DNA from: Neelides folsomi
Taxonomy: Eukaryota; Arthropoda; Collembola; Neelipleona; Neelidae
DNA length: 64,000 bases
Assembly (NCBI GenBank): GCA_034687125.1
Contig: JAQGBZ010000019.1
Location: forward strand, 310,001 to 374,000
Direction: 5' to 3'
The position numbers and the translations under genes were made by a program. This document shows positions 1 through 11,200 of this stretch, piece by piece. The stretch's first letter is position 1; each line of letters begins with the position of its first letter. The notes under the pieces were generated by a model. It made no database searches and was not told the origin of the DNA. It saw only the letters and a program-made list of their open reading frames with translations.

Positions 1-1323
1 AAATGTTATTGATTCAGAATTTGATTCTGCGGAAAGAGACGTCACGCTTGATTTTTATTTTGAACTTCCTTCACCTCGATGTTTTCTGCTCGGGTGGCAT
101 GCAATTTGGATTGTGTGATTTCTAGGACTTTCCTCTTTTCCTCTTAATTATTCTTCTTATCGGACAAATGGAAGAAATGAATCTTGAACGCCAGGAGATG
201 TCAAAGAGGATTAAAATTAAGTTTAAAATGAAAAGCGCAAGACCCTTCATTCAACATTTCATGACTTTGGTCAAAATTGGAATTATTTGACCAGTTTGAG
301 GGAAGAACACGAATATCTACTTTGGTCATAATATAAAGTAATTAAATATATTAATTTTTCTTAAGTTTAGTTTGAATTCATTTATTAAAATAACAATTTA
401 TAGTTAATAATTTAAATGAAATCTATAAATTCAAAATATTGGGATTTCTTTATTTATCAATTATTTTAACACTTTTAGATTTCATTTGGGTTTTTGTAGC
501 TATTTGGGTATTAAACACATTCATTTAATATAAATTTTTGCCAAATAAAGGATCAATGCTAATAAAATCAACAACAAAGAATCAAATATACTAAAATACA
601 TAATACTTTATATGAAAGTTTGTATAAATTTTGGATTATAGAATTTCTGTTTACGTAACTGAAGTTTTGCTTATTATATTCTTTATAATTTCAATAATAT
701 TATATTCATTACTTAAATAGGTAACTATCCACGTGAAAGGTCGAAGGAGGTGGATGACGTGTTAATTGAGTTAATTAAGAAATTTCGTTCTTTATAAATT
801 CTCGAATGAGATTTTCGCGTGTTAATTAATCTTAAATGAGCCTAATTAGTTTATTAATTTTGATATATTATATAACTTCTATATATTTCAAATTTAATAA
901 ACACGTCTGAGAAGGACATTCAAATGTATGTATATAGTTGACCCTCTATTTTGCTTTGTTTTAAAAAATATTATTGATTAAATAATAACAAAGCTAAAAT
1001 AAAGCAAACACTCGGTCTACCTAGATTGACTGTTAATTTCAAATACATACTATATCCTACATTATATAAAAGCAATATGTATTTACAATTAGTATGATTG
1101 TATAGGCAATGCCCTTTAATTATTTTGCTACCATACATTGATAAAACTGTTTATTACAATTAGGCTTAATTATTTAAATTATTTTCATTATAAATACTTC
1201 AAGGTAAATATTTCAATGTTTACTTTTAATTAAATCTACTTTTTTAATAAACGAGTAGTAATATAATAAAACTAATAATAATTTAGAAAATTTTAAATAT
1301 ATTTGATTAAAATCTTCTTTCAG
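1..1323. other. AT-rich non-coding flank of the neuropeptide gene
   Basis: No credible coding sequence is visible. The stretch ends in a pyrimidine-containing acceptor (TTTCAG at 1318-1323) four bases before the neuropeptide start codon, so the gene probably has a non-coding 5' exon somewhere upstream, joined by an intron in the 5' UTR. Confidence 0.4.
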
Positions 1324-1326
1324 AAA

Positions 1327-1972
1327 ATGCAAACAACGATTCTTCTTGGATTCTTCTGCTTCTCAACACTTTTGATTTGTGGAAATGGAAATCCTCATTT
1401 TCCTCTTTATGTAATTTCTTAATTACCATTGATAAGGATAATTTAATGTATTAATAAATTATATTTTGAAACAAGAAGGCGAGGATTGGAGTGGGAACCA
1501 AATATGACAGCCAACAACCAATGCAAATTTGGAAAGGAAAACCTACAGTTTACGAACAAGTAAATTAAACTTTTTTTTAATTCTATCAGTTTTTAACATT
1601 ACGTATTTTAAATATATTTACACAATCAAATAATGAATATTAAATTATTTATATATAGTAGGAGAACAAAAATAATTTAAAGTAATACAATTAATTTTTG
1701 AATAAAAGGATTCTTCATATCAGCACAAACGAGCTTTGAGTCTTTTATCTCGATTTTATCCTTCTTTTGGTGGCGGGACTTACACCGTTCCAACTCCTGA
1801 AGTCCGTCGTGCAGTCATTCGAAATCCTTCAATTATGATGGGATCGACGTCTTACGTTCCCAACGTCAAGACCAAATGGCTCCAAACGGATGACAACGAT
1901 TTAAGTGGGATGAACCCAATGGCACATCTCAGAAGATCAGCGGGTTATAGGCTCAGATGGGGTAAAAAATAA
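1327..1972 (+). CDS. sNPF: short neuropeptide F-like (RLRW-amide) precursor
   Basis: Three exons (1327-1410, 1476-1559, 1709-1972) join in phase 0 and encode about 143 residues; the second acceptor may lie 3 bases further on (1479). The start codon is followed by a clear signal peptide (MQTTILLGFFCFSTLLICG). The last residues contain LRR, then SAGYRLRW, then GKK before the stop: a dibasic cleavage site, a peptide, an amidation glycine and a second dibasic site. The predicted mature product is SAGYRLRW-amide. The RLRF/RLRW-amide ending is the receptor-binding signature of arthropod short neuropeptide F, which acts through G-protein-coupled receptors in feeding and circadian control (family knowledge). 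A second basic site (KR) opens exon 3 and another (RR) follows a 25-residue spacer, so non-amidated spacer peptides are possible. There is only one amidated copy. The alternative is another RW-amide family. Confidence 0.68.
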
Positions 1973-2776
1973 TAACTGCAAATGAATTAATATTTCCTTA
2001 AACTAATTAGACGTTTAGTGAATTGTTTCGAATTTAATACCTAAATTAACCAACCTAATGTAATTAATGAATGGGCTTCGCTTTTTAAAGAATTTCTCAA
2101 GGCATTTTGCAATTTGTATTGTAAAATATAACTATAAACAATACATAATTAATATATCAACATATTAACAGACATATTATGCATAACATTGTAAATCAAT
2201 TTAATATTTAAAGGATTTAAATAAAAAATACAATTTTATTCATTAAACGTTTATTGAAAATTTTAATTCATTGAGCAACTTTACATATAGAATCCTCCAT
2301 GTTGATTTCCTATTTTCCAGCTTCCCGAACATCAAATTTATATTTAACATCAAATCGCTAATTCTTACAATTTAAATGGAATTTATAATATATATTACAC
2401 GAAATTATTTAAATTATCAAATATAAAAAATACATATAATTACACTATTAATATTGTACAATATTTAATGTACATATTCTCTAACGAACACACTAAAATT
2501 GTGATTGTGACAATTGAAAAATAATAAGGTCTCAAGGTTTGGGTTATTAGAAAATCCCATATTTCCTGTAATTTTCATGATAAAGATATCAACATTTTAA
2601 AACACGTGAGGCTGAAATCATATTCTGTTGACAAAACCCCCATAATTCACATAATTTTATATAATTACAAATTTACAATTAATGGGGATAAAATTAGTTA
2701 TGTTAAGTTTTGAACCTCATAATTAGCACTTGTGTAAAATTATGCTACCTACCTATTTTACGAAAATTATATAAAT
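1973..2776. other. AT-rich intergenic spacer
   Basis: I see no gene here. AATAAA-like signals near 2220 could serve as poly(A) signals of the neuropeptide gene. Confidence 0.3.
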
Positions 2777-3157
2777 TAAGAGTAAGAAGCCTGTATCGAT
2801 TCGGCGCCTGTATCGATACACCAGGGCCAATAAACCCCCTTTAAATTAATTGTGGATTTACTCGGTCATTATTTAAAAATAACCCTACTTACCTCGGCTC
2901 TGCTACCTACCTTCCACCTACCTACTTATGTACCTAATTTCATTTACAGCGTATTATTTTGACATTACATTTTAAGTATTTTATATAATTAAACTTCTTA
3001 TTCTCCTAACTAACCATCTCATCCTCACTCCCTTCTATGTATCTATTATATATGCGATATATGCGATGCTTCAAATATAAAAGTGATTAAGATTTCTTTA
3101 TATTAAAATTAAAAGATATTTATTTAATATTTATATTTAATTTGAGCTCGGGCGTCT

Positions 3158-3856
3158 TCAAACACCTCTGACATGTCTAAACAATTTTCTTTCCATTAAA
3201 TTATTAAGATATTGGGGGTTAGTTAAAATTTCTGATTTTCCTCGACCTCTTCCCCTACCTCGGCTTAAAGTTGGTGTTTTGCATAATTGATTTTGTGAAT
3301 TTGATATATTTTTAGAAGAGATTAAGAAACCAACTGAACTTGGAATTGTTGGCGTTTCATTAATATCAAATTCAATCACAAATTCACCATTTTCTATATT
3401 ACTTTCATTTAAGGAATCAATTCTAATCATTTCAATTTCATTCGGTTCCATATTTATTTGAGCTTCATGTAATTCGTGCAATTCAAATATATCAGACAAA
3501 ACTTTATCAAATAATGCAATATTATTGGCTGCCATAAAATCTTCAGAAGTAAATATGTCACGATTTAAAGGTATAATTCCACATTTTTTAAATCCGGATG
3601 TAATATTAGTGGGCAATATAGAATTCTCATAAGCTTCGTAACTTATATGGGACACATGATTATCTAGAATTAGCAGGATACGTTTATTTTGTTGAGATTT
3701 GGCATATTCTTTAAAACGTTTAATCCATTCTAAAAATATATTGCTATTACTCCAACCATTAGAACAATATGAAATTCCCGATCCATTAGGAAGCAAATTT
3801 AAAAGTTTTGTCATGCTTTTTTGGCAAGTAAACGATTTGGGGCGGCATAAAATCAA
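3158..3856 (-). pseudogene. truncated DDE transposase (C-terminal fragment)
   Basis: A 232-residue open frame inside the inverted-repeat element. Residues 26-75 match the core of the DDE_1 (pogo/jerky/Tigger) fold around ILDNHVSHIS. Residues about 76-105 run straight from EAYENSI into the later SGFKKCGIIPLN motif, so about 40-60 internal residues of the family are deleted, including the third acidic residue. The last 130 residues are polar, ending in a GRGRGRG patch at residues 204-210. No helix-turn-helix domain remains. The first ATG lies inside the domain, so this is a remnant rather than a gene start. Confidence 0.78.
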
Positions 3857-3888
3857 CTGATTGTAGCTAAATAGTTTTTCCAGTATAC

Positions 3889-4099
3889 CAGTATAATTTA
3901 CATTTAAATGGTTTTTCTCATTTCTAAACTCAAATAAAGTCAGTATACCTTACATTTAAATGGTTTTTCTCATTTATAAACTTAAAGTCAGTATAACTTT
4001 CATTTAAAAGGTTTTTCTCATTTGTAAACTAAAACAAAGCCAGTATAACTTTCATTTAAATGGTATTTCTCATTTGTAAACTCAAACAAAGTCAGTATA
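3889..4099. repeat. 52-bp tandem repeat array, about four units
   Basis: Units start with CAGTATA at 3889, 3941, 3989, 4041 and 4093 (spacings 52, 48, 52, 52). Each continues with a CATTTAAATGGTTTTTCTC core. The last unit is cut by the MITE at 4100-4277 and its tail resumes at 4278. Confidence 0.85.
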
Positions 4100-4277
4100 A
4101 CTCCCCAGTTTACATAAACGGTGCACTTTTTTGCCAAAAGTTTAAATCATATTAGGATATAGTTCAGTATATATTGCATTGATAGAAATCAAAATAGAAG
4201 GATATACTGAAGAACTATATACTGACATGATTTAAACTTTTGGCAAAATAGTGCACCGCTTATGTAAACTGGGGAGT
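4100..4277. mobile_element. 178-bp palindromic MITE nested in the transposon's tandem array
   Basis: The two ends are inverted copies of about 50 bp: ACTCCCCAGTTTACATAA at the left and its reverse complement at the right, with further pairing through TTTGCCAAAAGTTTAAATCAT. The insertion splits one 52-bp repeat unit, so it is younger than the array. A target duplication is not clear; TA is present at the left edge only. It codes for nothing. Confidence 0.8.
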
Positions 4278-4565
4278 ACATTTAAATGGTTTTTCTCATT
4301 TGTATGCAAACTCTGATCTGTTTCTGTCAAGGAATGAAAATGTAATGTCAAAATAATGCGCTGTAAATGAAATTAGGTACATAGGTAGGTAGGTGGAAGG
4401 TAGGTAGCAGAGCCGAGGTAAGTAGGGTTATTTTTAAATAATGGCCGAGTGAATCCACAATTAATTTAAAGGAAGTTTTTTGGCCCTGGTGTATCGATAC
4501 AGACTTCTTACTCTTATGTGAATTATGTAGCAAATTAAATGCATATTTTTTAATAATGTTTTGGT

Positions 4566-4880
4566 TATTCATTTGTTTCTCCTTTTATACTCGTAGCATT
4601 TCAAATTGATGTCATACTCCGCTTCTCTTTCACAAAATATTTCAAATTATTACGAATCAGCAAGAAATTTAAAATAAAAAGTTTAGTATATCAATATGAG
4701 TAATTAATATATTGCCATATTGGAAAAATTACAATTCGAAGTATTGTCTGTTTATTGTCTTCAACTATTTATGAATGCTCTGCTTTAATTAAATTGAAAT
4801 AAACACATTTAAATAATATAACATAAATTAAATGATAGTGTGAACATTTCCCAGATGCAATAACTCTTCGGCATAAATTA
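4566..4880. repeat. direct duplication, copy 1
   Basis: This block starts TTTGTTTCTCCTTTTATACTC and ends at TCGGCATAAATTAAAT. It recurs in the same orientation at about 5447-5787 with many substitutions and small indels. It has no coding content and starts about 50 bp right of the pogo-like element. Confidence 0.7.
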
Positions 4881-4911
4881 AATGTAGCAATACGGTAATA
4901 AATATCAATTC

Positions 4912-5233
4912 ATGCAACCTCCGATTTATTTCGGGCAACCATTGCCAGTTGTTAAAATTCATTCGTGCAAGATGTCCGTTTCGGGCTACGTTGCCCGTTT
5001 AAGGTAATTTTAAGCGATTATTAGAGTATGATGTAAATACAAAAAACGCATACACAAAAGAATTCAAAGACAACGAAGAACAATTTTACGATGTTGAAGA
5101 TTGTGCAGCTCCAAGGAATATTCGTCATCCACAATCCATCGTTCTTGCTAAACGATTTAAACATCTACCATTTAAAACATGCGAGGTCGGGATAAGATTA
5201 TTGAAACTTATTTATTTAAATTATATTTTGTGA
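4912..5233 (+). pseudogene. coding-like relic between the two duplicated blocks
   Basis: Two short overlapping frames stand out. One is a 31-codon frame from ATG 4912 to 5007. The other is a 76-codon frame without a start codon, 5003-5233, in a different phase, containing FYDVEDCAAP and LAKRFKHLPFKTC. The amino-acid make-up of the second looks protein-like, with two cysteines and balanced charge. I do not recognise it. It could be an orphan exon, or a broken gene with a frameshift near 5000. An ordinary intron between the two frames is ruled out by the spacing. Confidence 0.2.
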
Positions 5234-5446
5234 AAGTAAAAAATTATGTGCATCCTTTGGATTATCTGAATTATATGTTTCAGTGGTGGCCTAATTACAA
5301 CATAATTTAAATTGAGTTTTTAGAGTTTTATATAAAAAATCTTGGCTATATTGAGCCCGATGTTAATTATAATTATTATAATTATTTGTGGGTGTAATAA
5401 TAATAGAGTTTATTTCTCATTGACAATTTTTGTTTGATTCTTCTGT

Positions 5447-5787
5447 TATTCATTTATGTTTCTCCTTTTATACTCGTAACATTTTAAATGGATGTCTCCA
5501 TCTCTCAAATTTCACAAAATATTTTAAAATATAATGAATCAGCAAAAAAATTAAAAAGTTTTGTATTTCAATACGAGTAATTAATATATTGAAAAATAAC
5601 AACTCTAAGTATTGTCTTCAACTATTTACGAATGCTCTGCTTTAATTTAAATTTAAATCAACACGTTTAAATTATATAATATAAATTAACTGTAAAAGTT
5701 TAGTTACAGGTAGTTTAGGAAATTTGTATAGAGCACCCATAGTGTGAACATTTCCCTATGCGATGACTTTTCGGCATAAATAAAATA
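5447..5787. repeat. direct duplication, copy 2
   Basis: Same-orientation copy of 4566-4880, sharing the TTTATACTCGTA start, the TATTGTCTTCAACTATTTA segment and the TCGGCATAAAT end. It carries an extra stretch of about 40 bp before the shared AGTGTGAACATTTCCC. Confidence 0.7.
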
Positions 5788-6153
5788 TTTATAAGATTTA
5801 ATAAGAATCTCATTGATAATCTCAGTCTTGATTTGTAAAGGTTTTTTAAGAATATATAATATATTAAAATAACGTTTTTATAAAATATAACACATTAAAT
5901 GTACACTTTACAATATCAATCAATAACTATTAAACTTAAATAAAATACTGAATAAAACTATTAATCAATTAATAACTAAAATAAATATCCTGCTAGGCTA
6001 ATACCTAGTACGCATAAAATACTCGTATATAAAAATAATTTGCAATTAAAAATAATAAATATTTTCAACGTTTAATAAATGTAAAATATAAATGCACATA
6101 ATATATAACAAATAACACATACCTAGTACATATTATGTATTAAACTCCCAATA

Positions 6154-8206
6154 TTAAATCATTCTTAGATATTTTAAATTGGAAGAAAAATCTGTGAAAA
6201 AAGTTCTAAAAGATTTGAGAGCTTCAAACATTCCATACATGCTATTAATTATTGTAAATAAAGTATCAAACATTTTGGACATTTTTTTAAAAATTGCTCC
6301 TTTTTGATTTTCTTCTTCAAAAACTTTTTTATCCAAAAATGTTCCATTTTGGTATATTTTGTCTGGGCGTACGATAAAATCCCCACAAATTCCAACAATT
6401 TGGTAAATTGTTGTGCGATGACCAGGTTCAATTAAAACCTCAACATTGGTCGTCCTTTCGATATTCCACGTATCTGTAGAAGCCAAAAGCCAATTGTATT
6501 CCCATTCTCTTTTTCCAAGAATGTTCGCTGCGAAGCGTTGTCTTAAACTCGTGGAGTTGTAAGGCGGCATCAAAATGGTGTTTCCCTCTGAATCTTCATT
6601 TGCACCACCACCAACTTCTTGACCGTTTTTATTTCCTTTTTATTTAATTTAATTCAATTAATATTAAAATTATCATGAAAATTTTATTAATTTCATATGG
6701 CGCATATTGTATGTAATACGTAAATTATTGTATGTAAATCTATCTAATCTATTTTGTATGTTGTAAATAAATGACCAATTTAATAAAAATATCTTTAAAA
6801 AATACCGTTCGTCCTTTGTCTTGATCTTCCAACACCGACAGATTTAATGAAGGTATATTTGGCGGGCTGAAGTCCATCTCGATTATCATAGTCAAAAATA
6901 AGCTCCCAATTTTCTGCTGGGAAACAAGTCTCTTCTTCTGATAGGATTTTGCAACATTGCAATTTCATATTGTTAATTCCAACAGCATCAGCTAAATAAT
7001 ACATACATACGATGGATCAGATTTTTAATTTAATTACTAATAATTCGAATTTCATTTTTATTTAAATTTTTGAATGAAATCACAAATAAAATATGTATAG
7101 ATTACAAATTTGTATTTTTAAGTATGTGCAATGAGTTTTTATTTGTGTTTACATTATCTACAGGTAGAGTAAAGTATATAAAAACATGAAAATATCAAAA
7201 ATATGGTGGCCTATAAAATAATCTCTATTGCCCTATAAACTTAAATAGAACTTATACATGGACGTAAATTTATAATTAAAATTGTTTTAAAGAAATAAAG
7301 TAAAGTAAAATAGAAAATTTTAAATATTCAGGAAAACCAAAGTTGAAATGGACAAGCACAAGACAACTTACCAGAATTATTCTCAAAGAATTGTTGTGTT
7401 TGAGTTTGAATTCCGCAGACGGCCTGTTTCCTCAGACATCTCAACTCCTCTGACCAAACTCCGGGTTGGAATTGAAGATTTGCCTGAAGTGTTTCATTTC
7501 CTCCCGAGCAGATGAGTCGAAGATTTGAAGCTCCGACGAGATCTCCAGCATCCCAAGGCTCTTGCTTTAATCGCATTCCCATCACAAGACCATCGCAGTA
7601 AAAGATCCTCGTCCACAAACCCTCGCGACCAATATCGCTTGAAATAATTTGGGAACCGTTTCTCATTCCCGCCTATCAAATCAAAATACATAAGAATTCA
7701 CCAATCTTAAATTAATTGAACACACTCAAATTAATTCAACTTAAAATATTTAATTATTTTAATGTTAATATTTACAATTAATTTAACAAATCCAAAACTA
7801 AGTTAAAATATCTGTAATAAAATAAACAATTAAAAAGTAAAACATTCAAATAATTCAAATAAATGATGGTTTATTGAAAGTTGCTGGGAAATATGAAATT
7901 CCCTCATACCATTCCACAAACGAGCTCCACACCACTGAGACCAAAATTATCAGTTATTTTCTTGGAAGGATGAACATCTTTATCGTTAAACTGTAACTGT
8001 GACTTTAGTCTCATTCCAATTACATACGTTCCCGGGTCACAATAATCCCAATGTTTCCACGTTCCACGGTCAGTTAATGTGGGAGGGGAAAGAGTGAGGG
8101 AATTTTCAAACACTGGATGTGGATGAAACTCTTGGGTTTTTGAATATGGAAAAATGAGTATTAACACGGCGTGGCAAGCGAGGAGTTGAACTCCGTTCGC
8201 CGCCAT
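6154..8206 (-). CDS. secreted VMO-I-like protein with an extra C-terminal domain
   Basis: Four exons (8206-7910, 7672-7372, 6991-6806, 6635-6154) keep phase and encode 421 residues. The N-terminus has a short hydrophobic leader ending near residue 25. Residues about 55-210 hold three repeats of the vitelline membrane outer layer protein I (beta-prism) type: YVIGMRLK with GLSGVELVCG, LVMGMRLK with ASNLRLICSGG, and AVCGIQTQ with NNMKLQCC, the last split by an intron. The family is extracellular; vertebrate VMO-I lies in the egg outer layer, and the arthropod role is not settled. Residues about 225-380 form a second region (WELIFDYDNRDG, YTFIKSVGVG, REWEYNWLL, YQIVGICGDF) of likely beta-rich fold that I cannot assign firmly. 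The start was chosen for the leader. Splice sites are canonical. Confidence 0.8.
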
Positions 8207-8299
8207 TTCACATACTAAACTAAAACTCTCCACCTCTTTCCACAAACATTTCCTTTTTTCTCTCACAAAGGCGGCAAACTGCAATTGATGAACAATTTA

Positions 8300-11200
8300 G
8301 GAAAATCTACAACTTGCAAATTAGCAATTCTTATACAAAACTTCTTATATTATAAATGTCAAGCCAGCTCAACACCATTTGTTATCACCTTTATTAAATA
8401 TGATACACTTATTCTTAATGTTAGTTAGTACATACCTGTATGGTACATATGTATACAAATAGTACATACGTTTATATGATAATAACAGGGCAAATTAGGT
8501 ACAAAACATACGAATATCACAATAATTCTTCAAAAATAAATTTTATCTAAAATCAAAATATCAAAAATGTAAAGCTGTCTTTGATAAAGTGGTATGTAAA
8601 ATAAATTAAATGGAAATCGTTCTTGAAAGGACATCTGAAGAATTCTTAAACCGTTTAATAAACGATAATTGGATTTTAATGGTATTGGGTATAATTGGGA
8701 ATTTAGGAATAAAGAGGATGAAAACAAATCCAACACAAAGGGTTAAAGATGAATGAGAACGAAGAGTTTTGATGTTTTGAGCGAGCTGCTCAATTTCCTT
8801 TGAACATTCACGTTCTTATTGACTGCCCTAATGAGTTCTCTTTTAATGAAACTACAATGCGTCTTGCATATCCTTCGTGCTTTAAATAATTGTAGACGGG
8901 TTTTATTTGAAAATAATGCACAAATAAATACGATAAGTATGCATAGATGTAAGTAAAATGTAAATGCATGTACTTAGTATACATATTTTATGTACAGCTA
9001 TGTATGGCATATGGCATAAAGGCCTGTAATACAGATATGTACAAATAACAAACCTTATTCATTAACATTTTATGTTCAACAAGTATGTATCCTACCTGTA
9101 CATTGTACAAAAACAAAAATACAGTTAAAAAAATTAAGTCATATTTAGCCACATGGCTTCAACTTTCATAAACCTTAAAAGGGTTGAAATTTGCAAAATA
9201 AATAAAAAATAGATAATGAAAGTGACTCATCTTTTGATGATCAAAATTATTGTTTTTGGTCATTTATTGAATTCACAATCAGGTTCAAGTTGGGTTAGGC
9301 CTACCTTAAAAAATCACCATTGATGGTTTTTATTGACGTTGCAATTGAACTTCAATCAATCTCAATCAATCTTAAGCATTAATACACTATGACCAAATGG
9401 ATATTTGAATGCGGAGAGAAAATAAAAATACAAATAAATTTAGGGCGTGTGGTAAGTTTAAGGAACTCATTGGCCTCAAATTCATTTAAAAGCAAGATAT
9501 CAACATTACTTTAGGAACATTTCTATGCATTTTGATCTTATTGAGGGAGTTTGTTGTTGAGCTGATGAAGGTTCGTTAGCCACCGTCGTCTGCGCCCAAA
9601 TGAAAGACCTCAACTTTCCACTAATTGGATAATTCGACTCAAAGAAAGAGAGACCCTAATTGGAATCGGAGCTCTTCATCATCAAACAGTTCAATCCTCT
9701 TTTTTCTCAAATGCTCCTCGACTTACTCCTTATACAAATAAGTAGTATCGAATATACAAAAGATTCTATTGTCGTTTGTCGTACACATACAATAATATAA
9801 TGAAATCGTATATAAATCGTATATGTCAACAAATATAATTAATTAACAATCTCTCAAAAATCGGTCAATTCTTCTCTTGTACATAAAATAACCAAAAGTA
9901 GACTTGAAAAGCTTTTGTTAGAAATGACAAATTTTTGGCAACTTTGTGCATATTGGTCGCAATTCGCAGAAGTTATACCAATAAAGTACATGTTGAAGAA
10001 GTAAAATGAGAGCAATTTGGGAAAACCATGTAAGAATTAAGAAGGTTTAAACATTCTGTTTGTTACCAAATGACAGTGTTGAGTTCTTCCTTCTTAAAAT
10101 TACATACATACGAAGGTATATGAAGAAAATTTTGCAATTATCTCACATAAGATCCCTACAATCATCATGAATTATACTCGGGCGAACCCATTAGTCCAAA
10201 AACCATACACAATGTACATATGATAATTATTGTTGTTGAAAACATAACAAATATAAGTAGAGGAAATATGTAACAAGTAGAGTACATTCGTAGTAAGCCA
10301 GCAACAAGAAAAATTTAATATAATGAAAATACTTTGTCATATGTACTATAGTCGTAATTTCACTTGGTCTACAAATCTTAACATGGTCAATAGGAACTAC
10401 CTGTAAAGTCATACATAATACATTTTGCAATTTGGTTATAATTAGCAAATTAATTGAAAAGCCACAAAATGAAATAATATTTAGGATTTATAAATTAACA
10501 AAAAATGATGGATGAAATTCTTAAAAGGGTATTGGGGAAACGAGGGTTGGAAAATGCAGGTTAGTAGTTTCATGTAAATTGAAAACTTCTTGTTTTACTG
10601 GATCGTGCCTATACATTCTTAAAGCTTCTTTTTATTTATTGTAAACCAAGGGTTTAAGACCCTCCAAAAGTTTAACTTGCAAAGAAAATACAAAATACAT
10701 TTTACCCTTACATACCTTGTATTATTATACCAGTAGTATATTTATTACAGTAGGTTTCCAATAACACATATGAAAAATGCAAAGGAATTTCTAACAACGT
10801 GAGAATGAAAGATGAAAACAATGAACACAAGCCATTTGAATGGTCCCTTTAAAGTAAAAGTTGGTGATTGAGCGATTATCGAGCTAAAGAGGAAACCTCA
10901 TAAATCAATGAGGAAACTGTGAGGTGAATGCCAATTTGGTCACTTTTAATTCTCTCTTTGAAGATTTTGAAGGTTTGGTAAGTTTGGAATAGGTTTGAAA
11001 CATCCGTTGGTTTCAAGTTGTTGGCCAATTGGTAAAATCACTAAAATGGGAAGGTCGAAGCGAGTTAAAGAGGTGGCGGCTCTCGTGATTCACTTCAACC
11101 CAAAGGAGTCTCAATTTCATTTATGATTTATCTCACTCCGGTTCGCCCACTTCCTCGAAACATGGTAATTAATTTTAATCCCTTCCTTCCGATTCAGAAA

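Larger units (their letters stand above)
2779..4514 (-). mobile_element. broken pogo/Tigger-like DNA transposon with long terminal inverted repeats
   Basis: Inverted repeats of about 190 bp face each other at 2779-2975 and 4335-4514, both beginning AGAGTAAGAAG with TA on each outer side (2777-2778 and 4515-4516), as expected of Tc1/mariner-pogo insertions. The left repeat has an 18-bp internal duplication (CCTGTATCGAT repeated). The minus strand at 3856-3158 encodes 232 residues resembling the C-terminal part of a DDE transposase: CSNGW, FLEWIKRF, then LLILDNHVSHIS (second catalytic Asp) and SGFKKCGIIPLN. The usual block after the SH motif, containing LPPH and the third catalytic acid, is missing, and the N-terminal DNA-binding half is absent, replaced by tandem repeats. 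The copy cannot move by itself but may still be mobilised through its ends. Confidence 0.82.

Noticed and set aside
4566-5787. Direct repeats read as the long terminal repeats of a retroelement
   Set aside because: No TG...CA ends, primer-binding site, polypurine tract or polymerase motif lies between them; duplication is simpler.
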